DNA from: a virus
Direction: 5' to 3' (one strand)
DNA length: 60,619 nucleotides
IMG/VR virus record: IMGVR_UViG_3300017763_000014
Location: 1-60,619 of that record
Shown piece after piece: positions 34,633 to 42,350 of the stretch. Position numbers and translations under genes: made by a program. Numbering within the stretch: position 1 is the first letter of the stretch; each line of letters opens with the position of its first letter. The notes under the pieces are model-generated. The model had not been told where the DNA came from. It worked only from the letters and a program-made list of their open reading frames with translations, and did not search any database.

Positions 34633-34779
34633 ATGCCCTGGCCTGATGAAGAAGCACCAGATTGGCCCGATTGTCACATTTGTGGTCAATCACTTGATGA
34701 GTGTGAATGCATCTGGCCAGGGCAAAACAATCAACCAAAGATGATTTATGACGAGAAAAATCAAAGTGAAATTCACTGA
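34633..34779 (+). CDS. 48-residue zinc-ribbon-like protein
   Basis: A short gene below usual length limits: ATG 34633 to TGA 34777-34779. It has two cysteine pairs, DCHICG and ECEC, spaced about 7 residues, preceded by a Trp/Pro/Asp-rich start (MPWPDEEAPDWPD). The arrangement could bind zinc. Its 3' end overlaps the next gene by 32 bases in another frame. No clear ribosome site; codon use looks coding, but it remains tentative. Confidence 0.4.
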   Translation: MPWPDEEAPDWPDCHICGQSLDECECIWPGQNNQPKMIYDEKNQSEIH

Positions 34780-34939
34780 TGATAAAGAATTTACAGAAGA
34801 AAAAGAAGGTTTAGGACTTAAAAAACTATTCAAATCAATTAAGGCGCCCGATGGCCTTACTCATTTAAGAGTAGAATATACTAACAGAAAAGGCACAAAA
34901 ATCGATAGATGGGCGAAAATACCGAAAAATAAAGACTAA
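34748..34939 (+). CDS. Small basic protein, unknown
   Basis: A 63-residue, lysine-rich protein (MTRKIKVKFTDDKEFTEEKEG, ending WAKIPKNKD). No motif. It lacks a clear ribosome site and overlaps the zinc-ribbon-like gene, so translation may be coupled. Part of the early gene set between two early promoters. Confidence 0.45.
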   Translation: MTRKIKVKFTDDKEFTEEKEGLGLKKLFKSIKAPDGLTHLRVEYTNRKGTKIDRWAKIPKNKD

Positions 34940-34948
34940 AAATGGCGA

Positions 34949-34992
34949 AAAACTTGACATTATAGTGATTCGTGTTATTATATATACATAAT
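34949..34992 (+). repeat. 44-bp promoter repeat, copy 1
   Basis: 39 of 44 bases identical to 36465-36508, including both promoter boxes and a shared TATATACATAAT end. Confidence 0.85.
34954..34981 (+). promoter_or_regulatory. Sigma70-like early promoter, duplicated copy 1
   Basis: TTGACA (34954-34959), 16-base spacer, TATTAT (34976-34981). It lies in a 44-base element repeated at 36465. Confidence 0.8.
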
Positions 34993-35014
34993 CAAAAGAG
35001 AGGGACTAAACATT

Positions 35015-35437
35015 ATGGCTTATATATCAACTAACGAAGTTAAAGAAGTAAGAAAAGCATTAAAAGAAAAGTTCGGTAAGAATATTAAATTCTCAGTAAC
35101 ACGTGACCATTATACAGGTATTCGTGTTGCAATTATGGAAGGTGTAATGGACTTCTATAATGATGGAGACATGGATCACACTGATAAGTATTCAGGTCGG
35201 GTTCATAAGTTTGATGGATACTCTCAAATCAATCATTATCACACACATTTTTATGGCAAGTTTGCATCGTTGTTTGACGATATAAAAGAAATTTGTCATA
35301 CTGCTCCTGCTAAAGCTGAAGGCGGTAGAGCATACTACGATAACTCAGATGCCATGATTGACTACTTTGATACTGCATTTTATGTAAGCATCAATGTTGG
35401 TAAATGGGACAAACCTTATATTCAAAAGGCGGCATAA
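35015..35437 (+). CDS. LPD29-like small early protein
   Basis: A 140-residue protein. The N-terminal pattern (MAYISTNEVKEVRKALKEKF, GKNIKFSVTRDHYTGIRVA) and VMDFYNDG segment resemble the LPD29-type domain found in mobile-element and phage proteins; its biochemical function is unknown to me. Promoter copy 1 and an AGAGAGGG ribosome site precede it. No catalytic motif is seen. Confidence 0.6.
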   Translation: MAYISTNEVKEVRKALKEKFGKNIKFSVTRDHYTGIRVAIMEGVMDFYNDGDMDHTDKYSGRVHKFDGYSQINHYHTHFYGKFASLFDDIKEICHTAPAKAEGGRAYYDNSDAMIDYFDTAFYVSINVGKWDKPYIQKAA

Positions 35438-35442
35438 TTTCA

Positions 35443-35583
35443 ATGTACATAGTAAAGGTGAAAGAGACTGGTGAAGTTGTAGCATATTGTTCCGACTGGA
35501 AAGATGCTCTATCATATTTTGCTAGTGGTAAAATCGATAAAGTAACATATGTTATCGAACAAGAAGTGGAAAAGAAGAAATGA
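35443..35583 (+). CDS. 46-residue early protein
   Basis: A short gene from ATG 35443 to TGA 35581-35583 (MYIVKVKETGEVVAYCSDWK, ending EVEKKK). Its stop overlaps the next start (ATGA), which supports translation. Beta-strand-like start and lysine tail; function unknown. Confidence 0.5.
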   Translation: MYIVKVKETGEVVAYCSDWKDALSYFASGKIDKVTYVIEQEVEKKK

Positions 35584-35837
35584 ATTTGAAGAACCAAACT
35601 TTAGAAGAGGCTGTCTCTAAAAATATTCCGGTATATTTGGTATACAAGGAAGACACTAAAGAGATTTTAGAATGGTGGCCTTTCGGTGAGGGACTAGCAA
35701 GTTCCAGTGCAAGTATGCGTAACAATATGCATGGACCTGATAGTCATAATTATGCAAGTTGGAAAGATTACGTAGTGATACGTGATAATCACAACAAGCA
35801 TCTTAAACAATTGGAAGAAATAGAACGGAGATTATGA
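35580..35837 (+). CDS. Small early protein, unknown
   Basis: An 85-residue protein (MNLKNQTLEEAVSKNIPVYL, SWKDYVVIRDNHNKHLKQL) with no recognised domain. It is coupled by 4-base overlaps to the gene before and the HNH gene after. Confidence 0.5.
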   Translation: MNLKNQTLEEAVSKNIPVYLVYKEDTKEILEWWPFGEGLASSSASMRNNMHGPDSHNYASWKDYVVIRDNHNKHLKQLEEIERRL

Positions 35838-36481
35838 TGCCTGCATGTAAAGGAGATACGTATTCGGTTCCACGCCCGTTTTGTTTAACAGAGGGTTGTG
35901 ATAATTTGGCACACAATACTGCATCAGCGGCTAAGCCAGTCTGGCGTAAATATTGTGGTAAGTGTCATACGATACGTAGAAAGAATTTTCAAAATTTATC
36001 AGCTAATTTATCTAAAAGTCAATATCCTACTTGTTGTATAAAAAACTGTAGGAAAAAAGTAACACTATTAGGAACAGACCATCATGGTAATTTAAAGTTT
36101 TCTCAATACTGCGAAAAACACGGAGGAGTCCCATTTCATTTAACGTGGAGAAAACCTGCATGTGATAATATAAATGGTAAAGGAATGTTATCAGATAGAA
36201 GTCCTATTGGGTTTAATTGTACAACTTATATACATTACGACCCGCCCCTTCCTAAGGGAACAAAGTGGTTAGTAGATTATGGCTTCCCACAACCAATGTT
36301 ACAAGTTGACCATATAGACGGCCATCCATATAATGAACCATTAGATGGGTCTAATTTTCAGACTTTATGTGCTTGTTGTCATAACTATAAAACTTGGAAA
36401 TCTGGTGATGGACAAACCGCAGGTAGAAAAACCGCACAAAAATCAACAAATAATAATGTTGTCCAAAACTTGACAATATAG
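35834..36481 (+). CDS. HNH-type endonuclease-like protein
   Basis: A 215-residue protein with zinc-binding cysteine pairs (FCLTEGCDN, YCGKCH, CCIKNC) and an HNH core LQVDHIDGHPYN with SNFQTLCACCHNYKTW (about 156-195). HNH proteins nick or cut DNA; in T4-like phages many are homing endonucleases, but this one is part of an operon of small early genes. The N-terminal zinc modules could direct DNA binding. It overlaps the preceding gene (ATGA). Confidence 0.7.
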   Translation: MMPACKGDTYSVPRPFCLTEGCDNLAHNTASAAKPVWRKYCGKCHTIRRKNFQNLSANLSKSQYPTCCIKNCRKKVTLLGTDHHGNLKFSQYCEKHGGVPFHLTWRKPACDNINGKGMLSDRSPIGFNCTTYIHYDPPLPKGTKWLVDYGFPQPMLQVDHIDGHPYNEPLDGSNFQTLCACCHNYKTWKSGDGQTAGRKTAQKSTNNNVVQNLTI

Positions 36482-36508
36482 CGAATCGTGTTATAGTATA
36501 TACATAAT
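36465..36508 (+). repeat. 44-bp promoter repeat, copy 2
   Basis: 39 of 44 bases identical to 34949-34992. Confidence 0.85.
36470..36497 (+). promoter_or_regulatory. Sigma70-like early promoter, duplicated copy 2
   Basis: TTGACA (36470-36475), 16-base spacer, TATAGT (36492-36497), overlapping the end of the HNH gene; drives the AAA ATPase gene. Confidence 0.8.
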
Positions 36509-36536
36509 GAAAATTAACACACAAAGGAGTGAACAT

Positions 36537-37544
36537 ATGAGTGAGAACATAGTAGCACAAATTGAAAAAGGCACATACAGAAATCAATCTGTAGAAGGTG
36601 CGTTTCCCGTAGTGCAGGAACTTAAACAAGCTAAAGACGGTAGTTGGTTTATTACTGTTAATGCTGAGGACACTAAGTTTAAAAGTTCTAAAATTAGAGT
36701 TAAAGTTAACCCAGAAAATGTAAAAGTTTCTGAAGGTACTGTTGAATCAATCAACGAGTCTGATGATGATGCAATGAATAGGATTGCAGAAAGGTTTGCA
36801 ATTCTTGATGAAATGACCGAGGCAACAATCGATGGTGTTGTTAGAGGTATGGTAGTTTCAGGCCCTCCAGGTGTTGGTAAAACATATGGTGTTGAGCAAG
36901 TACTTGAGAAAGATTCAATCTTTGATATGATGGCTGATAAGCCTCTTAGACATACTTTTGTAAAAGGTACAATGTCTGCGATTGGTCTTTACTCTACACT
37001 TTACAAATACTCTGATCCAAAGAGTATCGTAGTACTAGACGATTGTGATAGTATTCTTTTTAATGAGGATGCACTAAACATTCTTAAGGCCGCTCTTGAT
37101 AGTGGTAAGAAGAGGAAGATTTCTTGGAACTCTGACTCGCATTTCTTAAGAAGGGAAGGTGTTCCTGATACTTTCGAATTCAAAGGTTCAGTTATCTTTA
37201 TCACTAACTTGAAATTTGATAAAGTTAAAGGTAATAAAATCAAAGACCACTTGGAAGCAATTCTTTCAAGGTGTCACTATCTTGATTTGACTATGGACAC
37301 TGCAAGAGATAAGATTTTGAGAATCAAACAGATTGCTAGAGACGGTGGTTTATTTGATACTAAAGGTCTTACTAAGGATCAAGAAGTTGAGATTATCGAT
37401 TTCATGGTTGAGAATCAAAAGAAACTGAGAGAAGTTTCTTTGAGAATGGCTCAGAAAATTGCAGACCTTAGAAATATGTCTAAGTCAGGAGATAGATGGA
37501 AGAGTTTAGCCGAGTCAACTTGTATGAAGAGGTCAGCGGCTTAA
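36537..37544 (+). CDS. AAA-family ATPase
   Basis: A 335-residue protein from ATG 36537, chosen over ATG 36507 because AAGGAG at 36523-36528 lies just upstream. Walker A is SGPPGVGKT (about 108), Walker B SIVVLDDCDS (about 163); a VIFITNLKFD sensor-1 segment and ILSRCHYLDLTMD region follow. The N-terminal ~85 residues are a separate beta-type domain. AAA ATPases of this kind remodel protein or nucleic-acid complexes; the partner is unknown. It is a single-gene early unit closed by a strong terminator. Confidence 0.78.
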   Translation: MSENIVAQIEKGTYRNQSVEGAFPVVQELKQAKDGSWFITVNAEDTKFKSSKIRVKVNPENVKVSEGTVESINESDDDAMNRIAERFAILDEMTEATIDGVVRGMVVSGPPGVGKTYGVEQVLEKDSIFDMMADKPLRHTFVKGTMSAIGLYSTLYKYSDPKSIVVLDDCDSILFNEDALNILKAALDSGKKRKISWNSDSHFLRREGVPDTFEFKGSVIFITNLKFDKVKGNKIKDHLEAILSRCHYLDLTMDTARDKILRIKQIARDGGLFDTKGLTKDQEVEIIDFMVENQKKLREVSLRMAQKIADLRNMSKSGDRWKSLAESTCMKRSAA

Positions 37545-37547
37545 CAG

Positions 37548-37571
37548 TTAACTAAGAGCCATCTTAGTTAA
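37548..37571 (+). other. Hairpin upstream of the terminator
   Basis: A perfect inverted repeat (TTAACTAAG at 548-556, CTTAGTTAA at 563-571) directly after the ATPase stop; possibly protects the mRNA 3' end. Confidence 0.6.
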
Positions 37572-37577
37572 AACCGG

Positions 37578-37622
37578 GACGGTATTAGGTTTCTCTCACT
37601 CGCCTAATACCGTCTTTTTTTA
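37578..37622 (+). terminator. Strong Rho-independent terminator
   Basis: A perfect 12-bp stem (578-589 with 603-614), 13-base loop and a run of seven T's. Confidence 0.92.
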
Positions 37623-37631
37623 TATCTACTA

Positions 37632-37660
37632 TTGCATTTTCTTTCGAAACATGCTATAAT
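37632..37660 (+). promoter_or_regulatory. Extended -10 promoter before MIP18-like gene
   Basis: TTGCAT (37632-37637), 17-base spacer, TGCTATAAT (extended -10, box 37655-37660). The ATG at 37670 is only nine bases beyond the box, so the transcript has almost no leader. Confidence 0.8.
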
Positions 37661-37669
37661 TTAAACATC

Positions 37670-38011
37670 ATGAATATAGAAGAAACAAAACAAAAGATTA
37701 TAGAGAATCTTAAAGGCGTTCACGACCCTGAAATGGATTGTGATGTTTATAATCTTGGATTAATTTACGAAGTAAACGTTGGAGAAATGCCTGATACTAA
37801 AAAGTATTGTAATATATTAATGTCTCTAACCAGTGCTTTTTGTCCTGCCGCGGACATGATAGTAAATGATGTAAAAGGAGCGGCGTTAACAGTAGAGGAT
37901 GTAATAGATTGTCAAGTAGAAGTAACGTTTAACCCTGCTTGGACTCCTGACAGATTAACGGAAGACGGTCATGCATATCTAAACTATATGTATTCAGATT
38001 ATATGGATTAA
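37670..38011 (+). CDS. MIP18 / DUF59-family protein
   Basis: A 113-residue protein with the MIP18/SufT/PaaD-type pattern: GVHDPEMDCDVYNLGLIYEV, ILMSLTSAFCPAADMI and VEVTFNPAWTPDRL. Relatives help assemble Fe-S clusters in target proteins. The phage encodes several Fe-S or iron enzymes (two radical SAM proteins, NrdB), which could be clients, but this is inference. It lies 3 bases before uvsW and likely shares its transcript. No Shine-Dalgarno is visible; a nearly leaderless start is likely. Confidence 0.75.
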   Translation: MNIEETKQKIIENLKGVHDPEMDCDVYNLGLIYEVNVGEMPDTKKYCNILMSLTSAFCPAADMIVNDVKGAALTVEDVIDCQVEVTFNPAWTPDRLTEDGHAYLNYMYSDYMD

Positions 38012-38014
38012 TAA

Positions 38015-39460
38015 ATGAAAGAATGTATCATCAAAATTAAGGACGAAGTAAACATTAAGTTGGAAGGTTTGGATCCTGGTACACGTAGAAAGTGTTCTAA
38101 TAAACTCAAATTCTTTTTACCACATGCTTATCATATGCCAGCTTATAAACTTGGTCGTTGGGATGGTACAGTTAGATTCTGTGATGTTGGTGGTCGTACA
38201 TTTTTAAATTTACTTGATGATATCTTGCCTGTAATTATGGAAGAAGGATATGAAGTAAAGATTGATGATGACCGCCAGTTACACAACCTAGAGTTTACTC
38301 AAGTTAAGGAAGATTATTGGGGTGATGCAGTATGGCCAGCTGGACACATACAAGAGGGCCAAAACATACGTTTAAGAGACTATCAGGTAGATATAGTCAA
38401 TAAGTTCATAGAACACCCTCAATGCTTACAAGAGGTCGCCACAGGCGCAGGAAAGACGATAATAACTGCTACTTTATCTAGTCTAGTAGAACAATATGGA
38501 CGTAGTATAGTTATTGTGCCAAATAAAGATTTAGTTAGGCAGACATTTGAAGATTATGAAAACTGTGGATTAGATGTAGGTGTATATTTTGGTGATAAAA
38601 AAGATATCGGTAAAACACATACAATCTGTACTTGGCAAAGTTTGAATTCATTATTAAAAAGAAGTAAAGCCGGAGAGGCTAATATACAAGATTTTATTGA
38701 AGACGTAATCTGTGTTATGGTTGATGAGGTTCATCAGGCAAAGGCAGATGTATTGAAAGATTTACTTACAGGTGTTTTTGCTAATATGCCAATTCGTTGG
38801 GGACTAACGGGAACGATACCAAAGAGTGATTGGGAATCAGCTTCATTAAGAAGTTCTTTAGGAGAAGTTATTCATAAACTTGCGGCTAAAGAATTACAAG
38901 ACCAAGGAGTACTTGCTAAATGTCATGTCAATATTGTACAGACGGCAGAAACGGCAGAATATGGGGATTATCAGAGTGAACTAAAGTTTTTATTAGAAGA
39001 TAAAAAACGTATGCAGTATGTGTCAAATATGATTAGAGATATAGCTAAATCAGGTAACACATTGGTTCTAACTGGTAGAATTAGTAACGGAAATATGTTA
39101 CAGGAACTATTAGACGGTTCTGAATTCGTTCAGGGATCAATGAAAGTAGTTGATAGAAAAGATGCATACGATGAAATAAATCAAGCAACTAACTCAATAA
39201 CTATTGCGACTTACGGTGTCGCCGCAGTGGGAATTAATATTCCAAGAATATTTAATCTGGTTTTGCTTGAGCCAGGCAAAAGTTTTGTAAGAGTAATACA
39301 ATCAATAGGACGAGGTGTACGTATTGCAAAAGATAAAGATTTTGTTAATGTTTGGGATGTAACTAGCAGATGTAAATTTAGTAGACGCCATTTAACAGAA
39401 CGTAAAAAATATTATAAGGATGCTCAGTATCCTTTTACAATAGATAAGGTAAATTACTAA
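38015..39460 (+). CDS. uvsW: Superfamily 2 helicase UvsW
   Basis: A 481-residue SF2 helicase. The N-terminal domain (KLKFFLPHAYHMPAYKLGRW, DGTVRFCD) is that of T4 UvsW. Helicase motifs: Q-type LRDYQVDIV, ATGAGKT (about 142), DEVH (about 236), LTGTI motif III, and a C-terminal IQSIGRGVRI motif VI. UvsW unwinds branched DNA such as stalled forks and R-loops and helps switch replication from origin- to recombination-dependent mode. Close to the T4 length (503). Its stop overlaps the next start. Confidence 0.92.
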   Translation: MKECIIKIKDEVNIKLEGLDPGTRRKCSNKLKFFLPHAYHMPAYKLGRWDGTVRFCDVGGRTFLNLLDDILPVIMEEGYEVKIDDDRQLHNLEFTQVKEDYWGDAVWPAGHIQEGQNIRLRDYQVDIVNKFIEHPQCLQEVATGAGKTIITATLSSLVEQYGRSIVIVPNKDLVRQTFEDYENCGLDVGVYFGDKKDIGKTHTICTWQSLNSLLKRSKAGEANIQDFIEDVICVMVDEVHQAKADVLKDLLTGVFANMPIRWGLTGTIPKSDWESASLRSSLGEVIHKLAAKELQDQGVLAKCHVNIVQTAETAEYGDYQSELKFLLEDKKRMQYVSNMIRDIAKSGNTLVLTGRISNGNMLQELLDGSEFVQGSMKVVDRKDAYDEINQATNSITIATYGVAAVGINIPRIFNLVLLEPGKSFVRVIQSIGRGVRIAKDKDFVNVWDVTSRCKFSRRHLTERKKYYKDAQYPFTIDKVNY

Positions 39461-39963
39461 TGAAAATTTTAACACCAGAAAACATATGTTATGAAATGAA
39501 TTCTCTTCCAGAAAACGAGATTGAAGACATAAGATATTGTGTAATGGATGTAACGGATAAGAATGAACCAGATTTCTTTTTTATACCGTTAGTATTCATT
39601 GAAACATTTAACGCACCTAGTATTAACTTAAGTATAGGTCCTTGGACAATAGAAATGCCAATCGATTGGAATATTCTTATTGGGGATCCAGATATGGGAC
39701 AACTAGAATTTATTCCATTAACAAGTATTAATGAAAGACCTTTTCAAACTATCTTGACAAATCCTCTCGCAGGCTTTACAATGGGATGGGAAGACATAAA
39801 AGTAAACAATGTATTTGCAGATGTAAAATGGTTTTTTCCAAAACTCAAATATGGTCATATATTAGTTATACCATTAGAGCATGGACCAAAACCAAAGTGT
39901 GCATATTTTGTAAAAGACTTGAATAGAATACCAGACGTATTAAACAGTTATGACTTTTTTTAA
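39460..39963 (+). CDS. Conserved hypothetical protein after uvsW
   Basis: A 167-residue protein, hydrophobic beta-rich (FFFIPLVFIETFNAP, IGPWTIEMPIDWNILIGD, FQTILTNPLAGFTMGW). No domain I can name. It overlaps uvsW by one base and is followed 10 bases later by the gp62-like gene. Its place in the replication/recombination region is the only clue to function. Confidence 0.5.
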   Translation: MKILTPENICYEMNSLPENEIEDIRYCVMDVTDKNEPDFFFIPLVFIETFNAPSINLSIGPWTIEMPIDWNILIGDPDMGQLEFIPLTSINERPFQTILTNPLAGFTMGWEDIKVNNVFADVKWFFPKLKYGHILVIPLEHGPKPKCAYFVKDLNRIPDVLNSYDFF

Positions 39964-39973
39964 GGAGTAAACA

Positions 39974-40456
39974 ATGGCAGAAAAAATACCATTAAAAGAA
40001 ATTCTCGGTGCAATGGATCGCCGTGATTTTAATTGGTATTCGAATCTTGATGATGAGAAAAAGAAACAATTTTCAAGTTGGTTATTTCTCAGATATGCAA
40101 GTAGTGCCAAAGGTAAAGATAAAGATGAAGTTCTGTTGAATACAAACGAATTTGTAAACAAGTATTATAAAGATTTATATAAGCATGAAGACTTGATGTG
40201 GAAGTTATTTTGCTTAACATCTACAGGAAAAAATCAATTCCATGAGTATATAAAACCGCCAAACTCACGTATCAAGACAGATACAATATCTCAGTTTATA
40301 TCACAAACATATCCTCACATGAAAGGTGATGAAATTGAATTGTTTAGACAGTTGAATTCTGATGATGATATAAAACAAATGGCAAGAGATACTGGAATGA
40401 CTGATAAAGAGTTTGATGAAATTTTTGGTAAAACGAAAAAAAGGAAAAAGAAATGA
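39974..40456 (+). CDS. Possible clamp-loader small subunit (gp62-like)
   Basis: A 160-residue helical protein: IPLKEILGAMDRRDFNWYSN, FSSWLFLRYASS, NEFVNKYYKDLYKHEDLMWK and a lysine-rich end. The pattern (helix pair, a LRYASS segment, then NK-rich helices) recalls small clamp-loader subunits of T4-like marine phages (T4 gp62, 187 residues), but I cannot verify it. The large subunit gp44 and clamp gp45 are not in this window, so neighbours do not settle the question. It has a TAAGGAG ribosome site and overlaps the next gene. Confidence 0.45.
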   Translation: MAEKIPLKEILGAMDRRDFNWYSNLDDEKKKQFSSWLFLRYASSAKGKDKDEVLLNTNEFVNKYYKDLYKHEDLMWKLFCLTSTGKNQFHEYIKPPNSRIKTDTISQFISQTYPHMKGDEIELFRQLNSDDDIKQMARDTGMTDKEFDEIFGKTKKRKKK

Positions 40457-40683
40457 CAAATGACGAACTAGTAACAACAATTAAAATACTCGTAAGTGAA
40501 ATCGAGGTACAAAAATTAAGAATTCAACCACATGACACTGGTCACATACATACTACTATCGGCGTATTAGAGGATAGAGTAGAAGAACTTTTAAATGAAG
40601 TTAAGACAGGTGTTAATATGTTTTCTTCATCTACCTATGTAGGTGTAGAAAATGGAAAATACGTAGGCGTTAAAGATGTTTAG
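40453..40683 (+). CDS. Small protein upstream of the tRNA gene
   Basis: A 76-residue protein with a coiled-coil-like first half (LVTTIKILVSEIEVQKLRIQ, GVLEDRVEELLNEVK) and a Val/Gly-rich end with two YVGV repeats. Unknown function; overlaps the gp62-like gene (ATGA). Confidence 0.5.
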   Translation: MTNDELVTTIKILVSEIEVQKLRIQPHDTGHIHTTIGVLEDRVEELLNEVKTGVNMFSSSTYVGVENGKYVGVKDV

Positions 40684-40697
40684 TGGTTGAGATAAAC

Positions 40698-40774
40698 GGA
40701 CCCGTAGTTCAGCTGGATAGAACGCCTGTCTACGAAACAGGAGGTCAGAGGTTCGAATCCTCTCGGGTCCGCCA
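40698..40774 (+). tRNA. tRNA-Arg (ACG anticodon), CCA encoded
   Basis: A 77-base cloverleaf: acceptor GGACCCG/CGGGTCC (698-704, 764-770), D-arm GTTC/GAAC, anticodon stem CCTGT/ACAGG with loop CTACGAA (anticodon ACG), five-base variable loop, T-arm AGAGG-TTCGAAT-CCTCT, discriminator G and CCA at 772-774. It reads CGU (and, after A-to-I editing, CGC/CGA). It lies in the gap between two protein genes on the same strand. Confidence 0.96.
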
Positions 40775-40787
40775 GAAAGAGAAGTCT

Positions 40788-41459
40788 ATGTTTGAATGTA
40801 AATTTTGTGGAAAAAGTTTTAAGAGAGAAAAGACTCTTATTGCCCATATGTGCGAACAGAAAAGAAGATTTACAAACAAAGATTCAAAATATGTAAGATT
40901 AGGATTTCTTGCATATAATCGTTTTTATGAAATATCTCAAAGAGGCACAAAACAAAGAACATACGAAGACTTTTCTAAAAGCAATTATTATACTGCATTT
41001 ACAAAGTTTGGTAAATATATTATAGAAGTAAATGCTATAGACCCAGAAAAGTTTATAGATTTTGTTATAACAAGCGGCGTAAAGCTGGATAAATGGTGTT
41101 CTGATACTGTTTATGAAACTTATATCAGAGAACTAAATAAAAAAGAGACAGCCGAACGTGCAGTTGAAAGAGGCATCTTATTGATGCAACAATGGGGAAT
41201 GGAAAATGATAGACCGTTTAATGTATTCTTTAGGGAGATTAGTAAGCCACGTGCTATACACTGGATCAAATCCGGACGCATTAGCCCTTGGATTATTTTT
41301 AATTCTATGTCTGGTACTGAACTTTTAAATAGTTTCAATGACCATGAGTTAAATTTGATTAATGAATATCTTGAGCCTACTTTCTGGACAAGAAAGTTTG
41401 AGGTCAGAAAAGACGATGTTATTTTTGTAAAAGAGATTCTAGAGAAAGCAGGTATTTAA
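40788..41459 (+). CDS. Zinc-finger protein (C2HC) of T4-like marine phages
   Basis: A 223-residue protein; the frame is open back to 40683, but that would translate the tRNA, so ATG 40788 (AGAGAAG site) is the start. Cys4, Cys7, His20 and Cys22 (CKFCGKSFKREKTLIAHMC) form a C2HC finger. The rest is helical with FTKFGKYIIEVNAIDPEKF and WCSDTVYETYIREL. Similar proteins exist in T4-like marine phages, function unknown to me; nucleic-acid binding is plausible through the finger. It is 14 bases after the tRNA. Confidence 0.65.
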   Translation: MFECKFCGKSFKREKTLIAHMCEQKRRFTNKDSKYVRLGFLAYNRFYEISQRGTKQRTYEDFSKSNYYTAFTKFGKYIIEVNAIDPEKFIDFVITSGVKLDKWCSDTVYETYIRELNKKETAERAVERGILLMQQWGMENDRPFNVFFREISKPRAIHWIKSGRISPWIIFNSMSGTELLNSFNDHELNLINEYLEPTFWTRKFEVRKDDVIFVKEILEKAGI

Positions 41460-41460
41460 A

Positions 41461-41634
41461 ATGAGTGAAGACATTACAAAAAGAATTGAACAAGTAGAAA
41501 AAAAGGTAGATAAATTACAAAAAAGTTTAGATGAACTAAATGCAAAGCTAAGTAAACATATAGAGTTCATTGACAACACATACGAAGGATTAAGAAATCC
41601 TATCGATGCGGCTAAAAGATTTTTACGGAGATAA
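41461..41634 (+). CDS. 57-residue coiled-coil protein
   Basis: A short gene from ATG 41461 to TAA 41632-41634, one base after the zinc-finger gene. Residues 5-36 form a clear heptad coiled coil (RIEQVEKKVDKLQKSLDELN); the end is GLRNPIDAAKRFLRR. Small oligomerisation or adaptor protein; function unknown. Confidence 0.6.
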   Translation: MSEDITKRIEQVEKKVDKLQKSLDELNAKLSKHIEFIDNTYEGLRNPIDAAKRFLRR

Positions 41635-41635
41635 T

Positions 41636-41839
41636 ATGGCAACTAAAAAGGTAACAAAAGCGACTTCAAGGATAGTAGAAATACAGGAAGATCCTGATAC
41701 AAAGGAATGTTATTTTGTTCTACCACAAGACGTTATTAGAAGTCTAGGTTGGAGTGACGATGATGAGTTGGAATGGATTGAAAATCCTGACAAAAGTTGG
41801 TCTCTTAAAAAAGTTAAAGAGGACAAAAATGACAAGTAA
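41636..41839 (+). CDS. AbrB/SpoVT-like small protein
   Basis: A 67-residue protein from ATG 41636; an upstream in-frame ATG at 41606 lies inside the preceding gene and is not preferred. The pattern CYFVLPQDVIRSLGWSDDDE followed by WSLKKVK is that of AbrB-type swapped-hairpin domains, as in DNA-binding regulators and antitoxins. No toxin gene is adjacent, so a transcription or accessory role is as likely. Overlaps the next gene by 11 bases. Confidence 0.6.
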   Translation: MATKKVTKATSRIVEIQEDPDTKECYFVLPQDVIRSLGWSDDDELEWIENPDKSWSLKKVKEDKNDK

Positions 41840-42350
41840 AGAAAAATATATCTATGAAAGCCCAGATGGAGGAAAAACTGTGACTAGAAGAAAGTTTGGA
41901 GAAACTGAAAAAGAATTATTAGAAGAATATAACGAAATACAAACTTGGAAAAAAGAAGAAGACAACCACTTAACATTAGATATGGGTGATAGTTTAGATT
42001 TAGATGTTTCTAACTCAACTACTATAACAACTACTATGCATGACACATTGTCTGTGGCAGGTGATTACACATATACAACATCGCCTTCTACTTTGACATT
42101 AGGTGGAAGTGGATATCAGTTTGAAGATGTAGAACCAGATTTACATGTGACAGTCAATGGCGAAGAAAGAAAAATGAGCGAAGTAATTGAACAAGTAGAT
42201 AGCATTTCAAAAAGATTAAAAGTTTTAGAAAAGCCTGATGAAAAAACTTTAGAAAAATATAAAGTACTTGCAGATATATATGAACAATATAAAATTGCAG
42301 ATGCATTTCTAAATTCTCCTGGACCGGAGGACGATGATGAAAACCATTGA
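41829..42350 (+). CDS. Unknown protein with internal beta-rich repeat region
   Basis: A 173-residue protein from ATG 41829 (AAGAGG site); the frame extends upstream through the AbrB-like gene in another phase and is not used. It starts with a basic/acidic helix (YESPDGGKTVTRRKFGETEK), has a Thr/Ser-rich middle (SNSTTITTTMHDTLSVAGDY) and a coiled-coil-like end (IEQVDSISKRLKVLEKPDEK). Unknown role. Overlaps the phosphoribosyltransferase by 17 bases. Confidence 0.5.
   Translation: MTSKEKYIYESPDGGKTVTRRKFGETEKELLEEYNEIQTWKKEEDNHLTLDMGDSLDLDVSNSTTITTTMHDTLSVAGDYTYTTSPSTLTLGGSGYQFEDVEPDLHVTVNGEERKMSEVIEQVDSISKRLKVLEKPDEKTLEKYKVLADIYEQYKIADAFLNSPGPEDDDENH

Noticed and set aside
35834-36481. HNH gene as a homing endonuclease inserted in a conserved gene
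   Set aside because: It is coupled by overlaps to small early genes and does not interrupt a recognisable gene or intron.
40683-40787. Upstream extension of the zinc-finger gene
   Set aside because: It reads through the tRNA-Arg gene, a classic false translation; ATG 40788 with its own ribosome site is the start.
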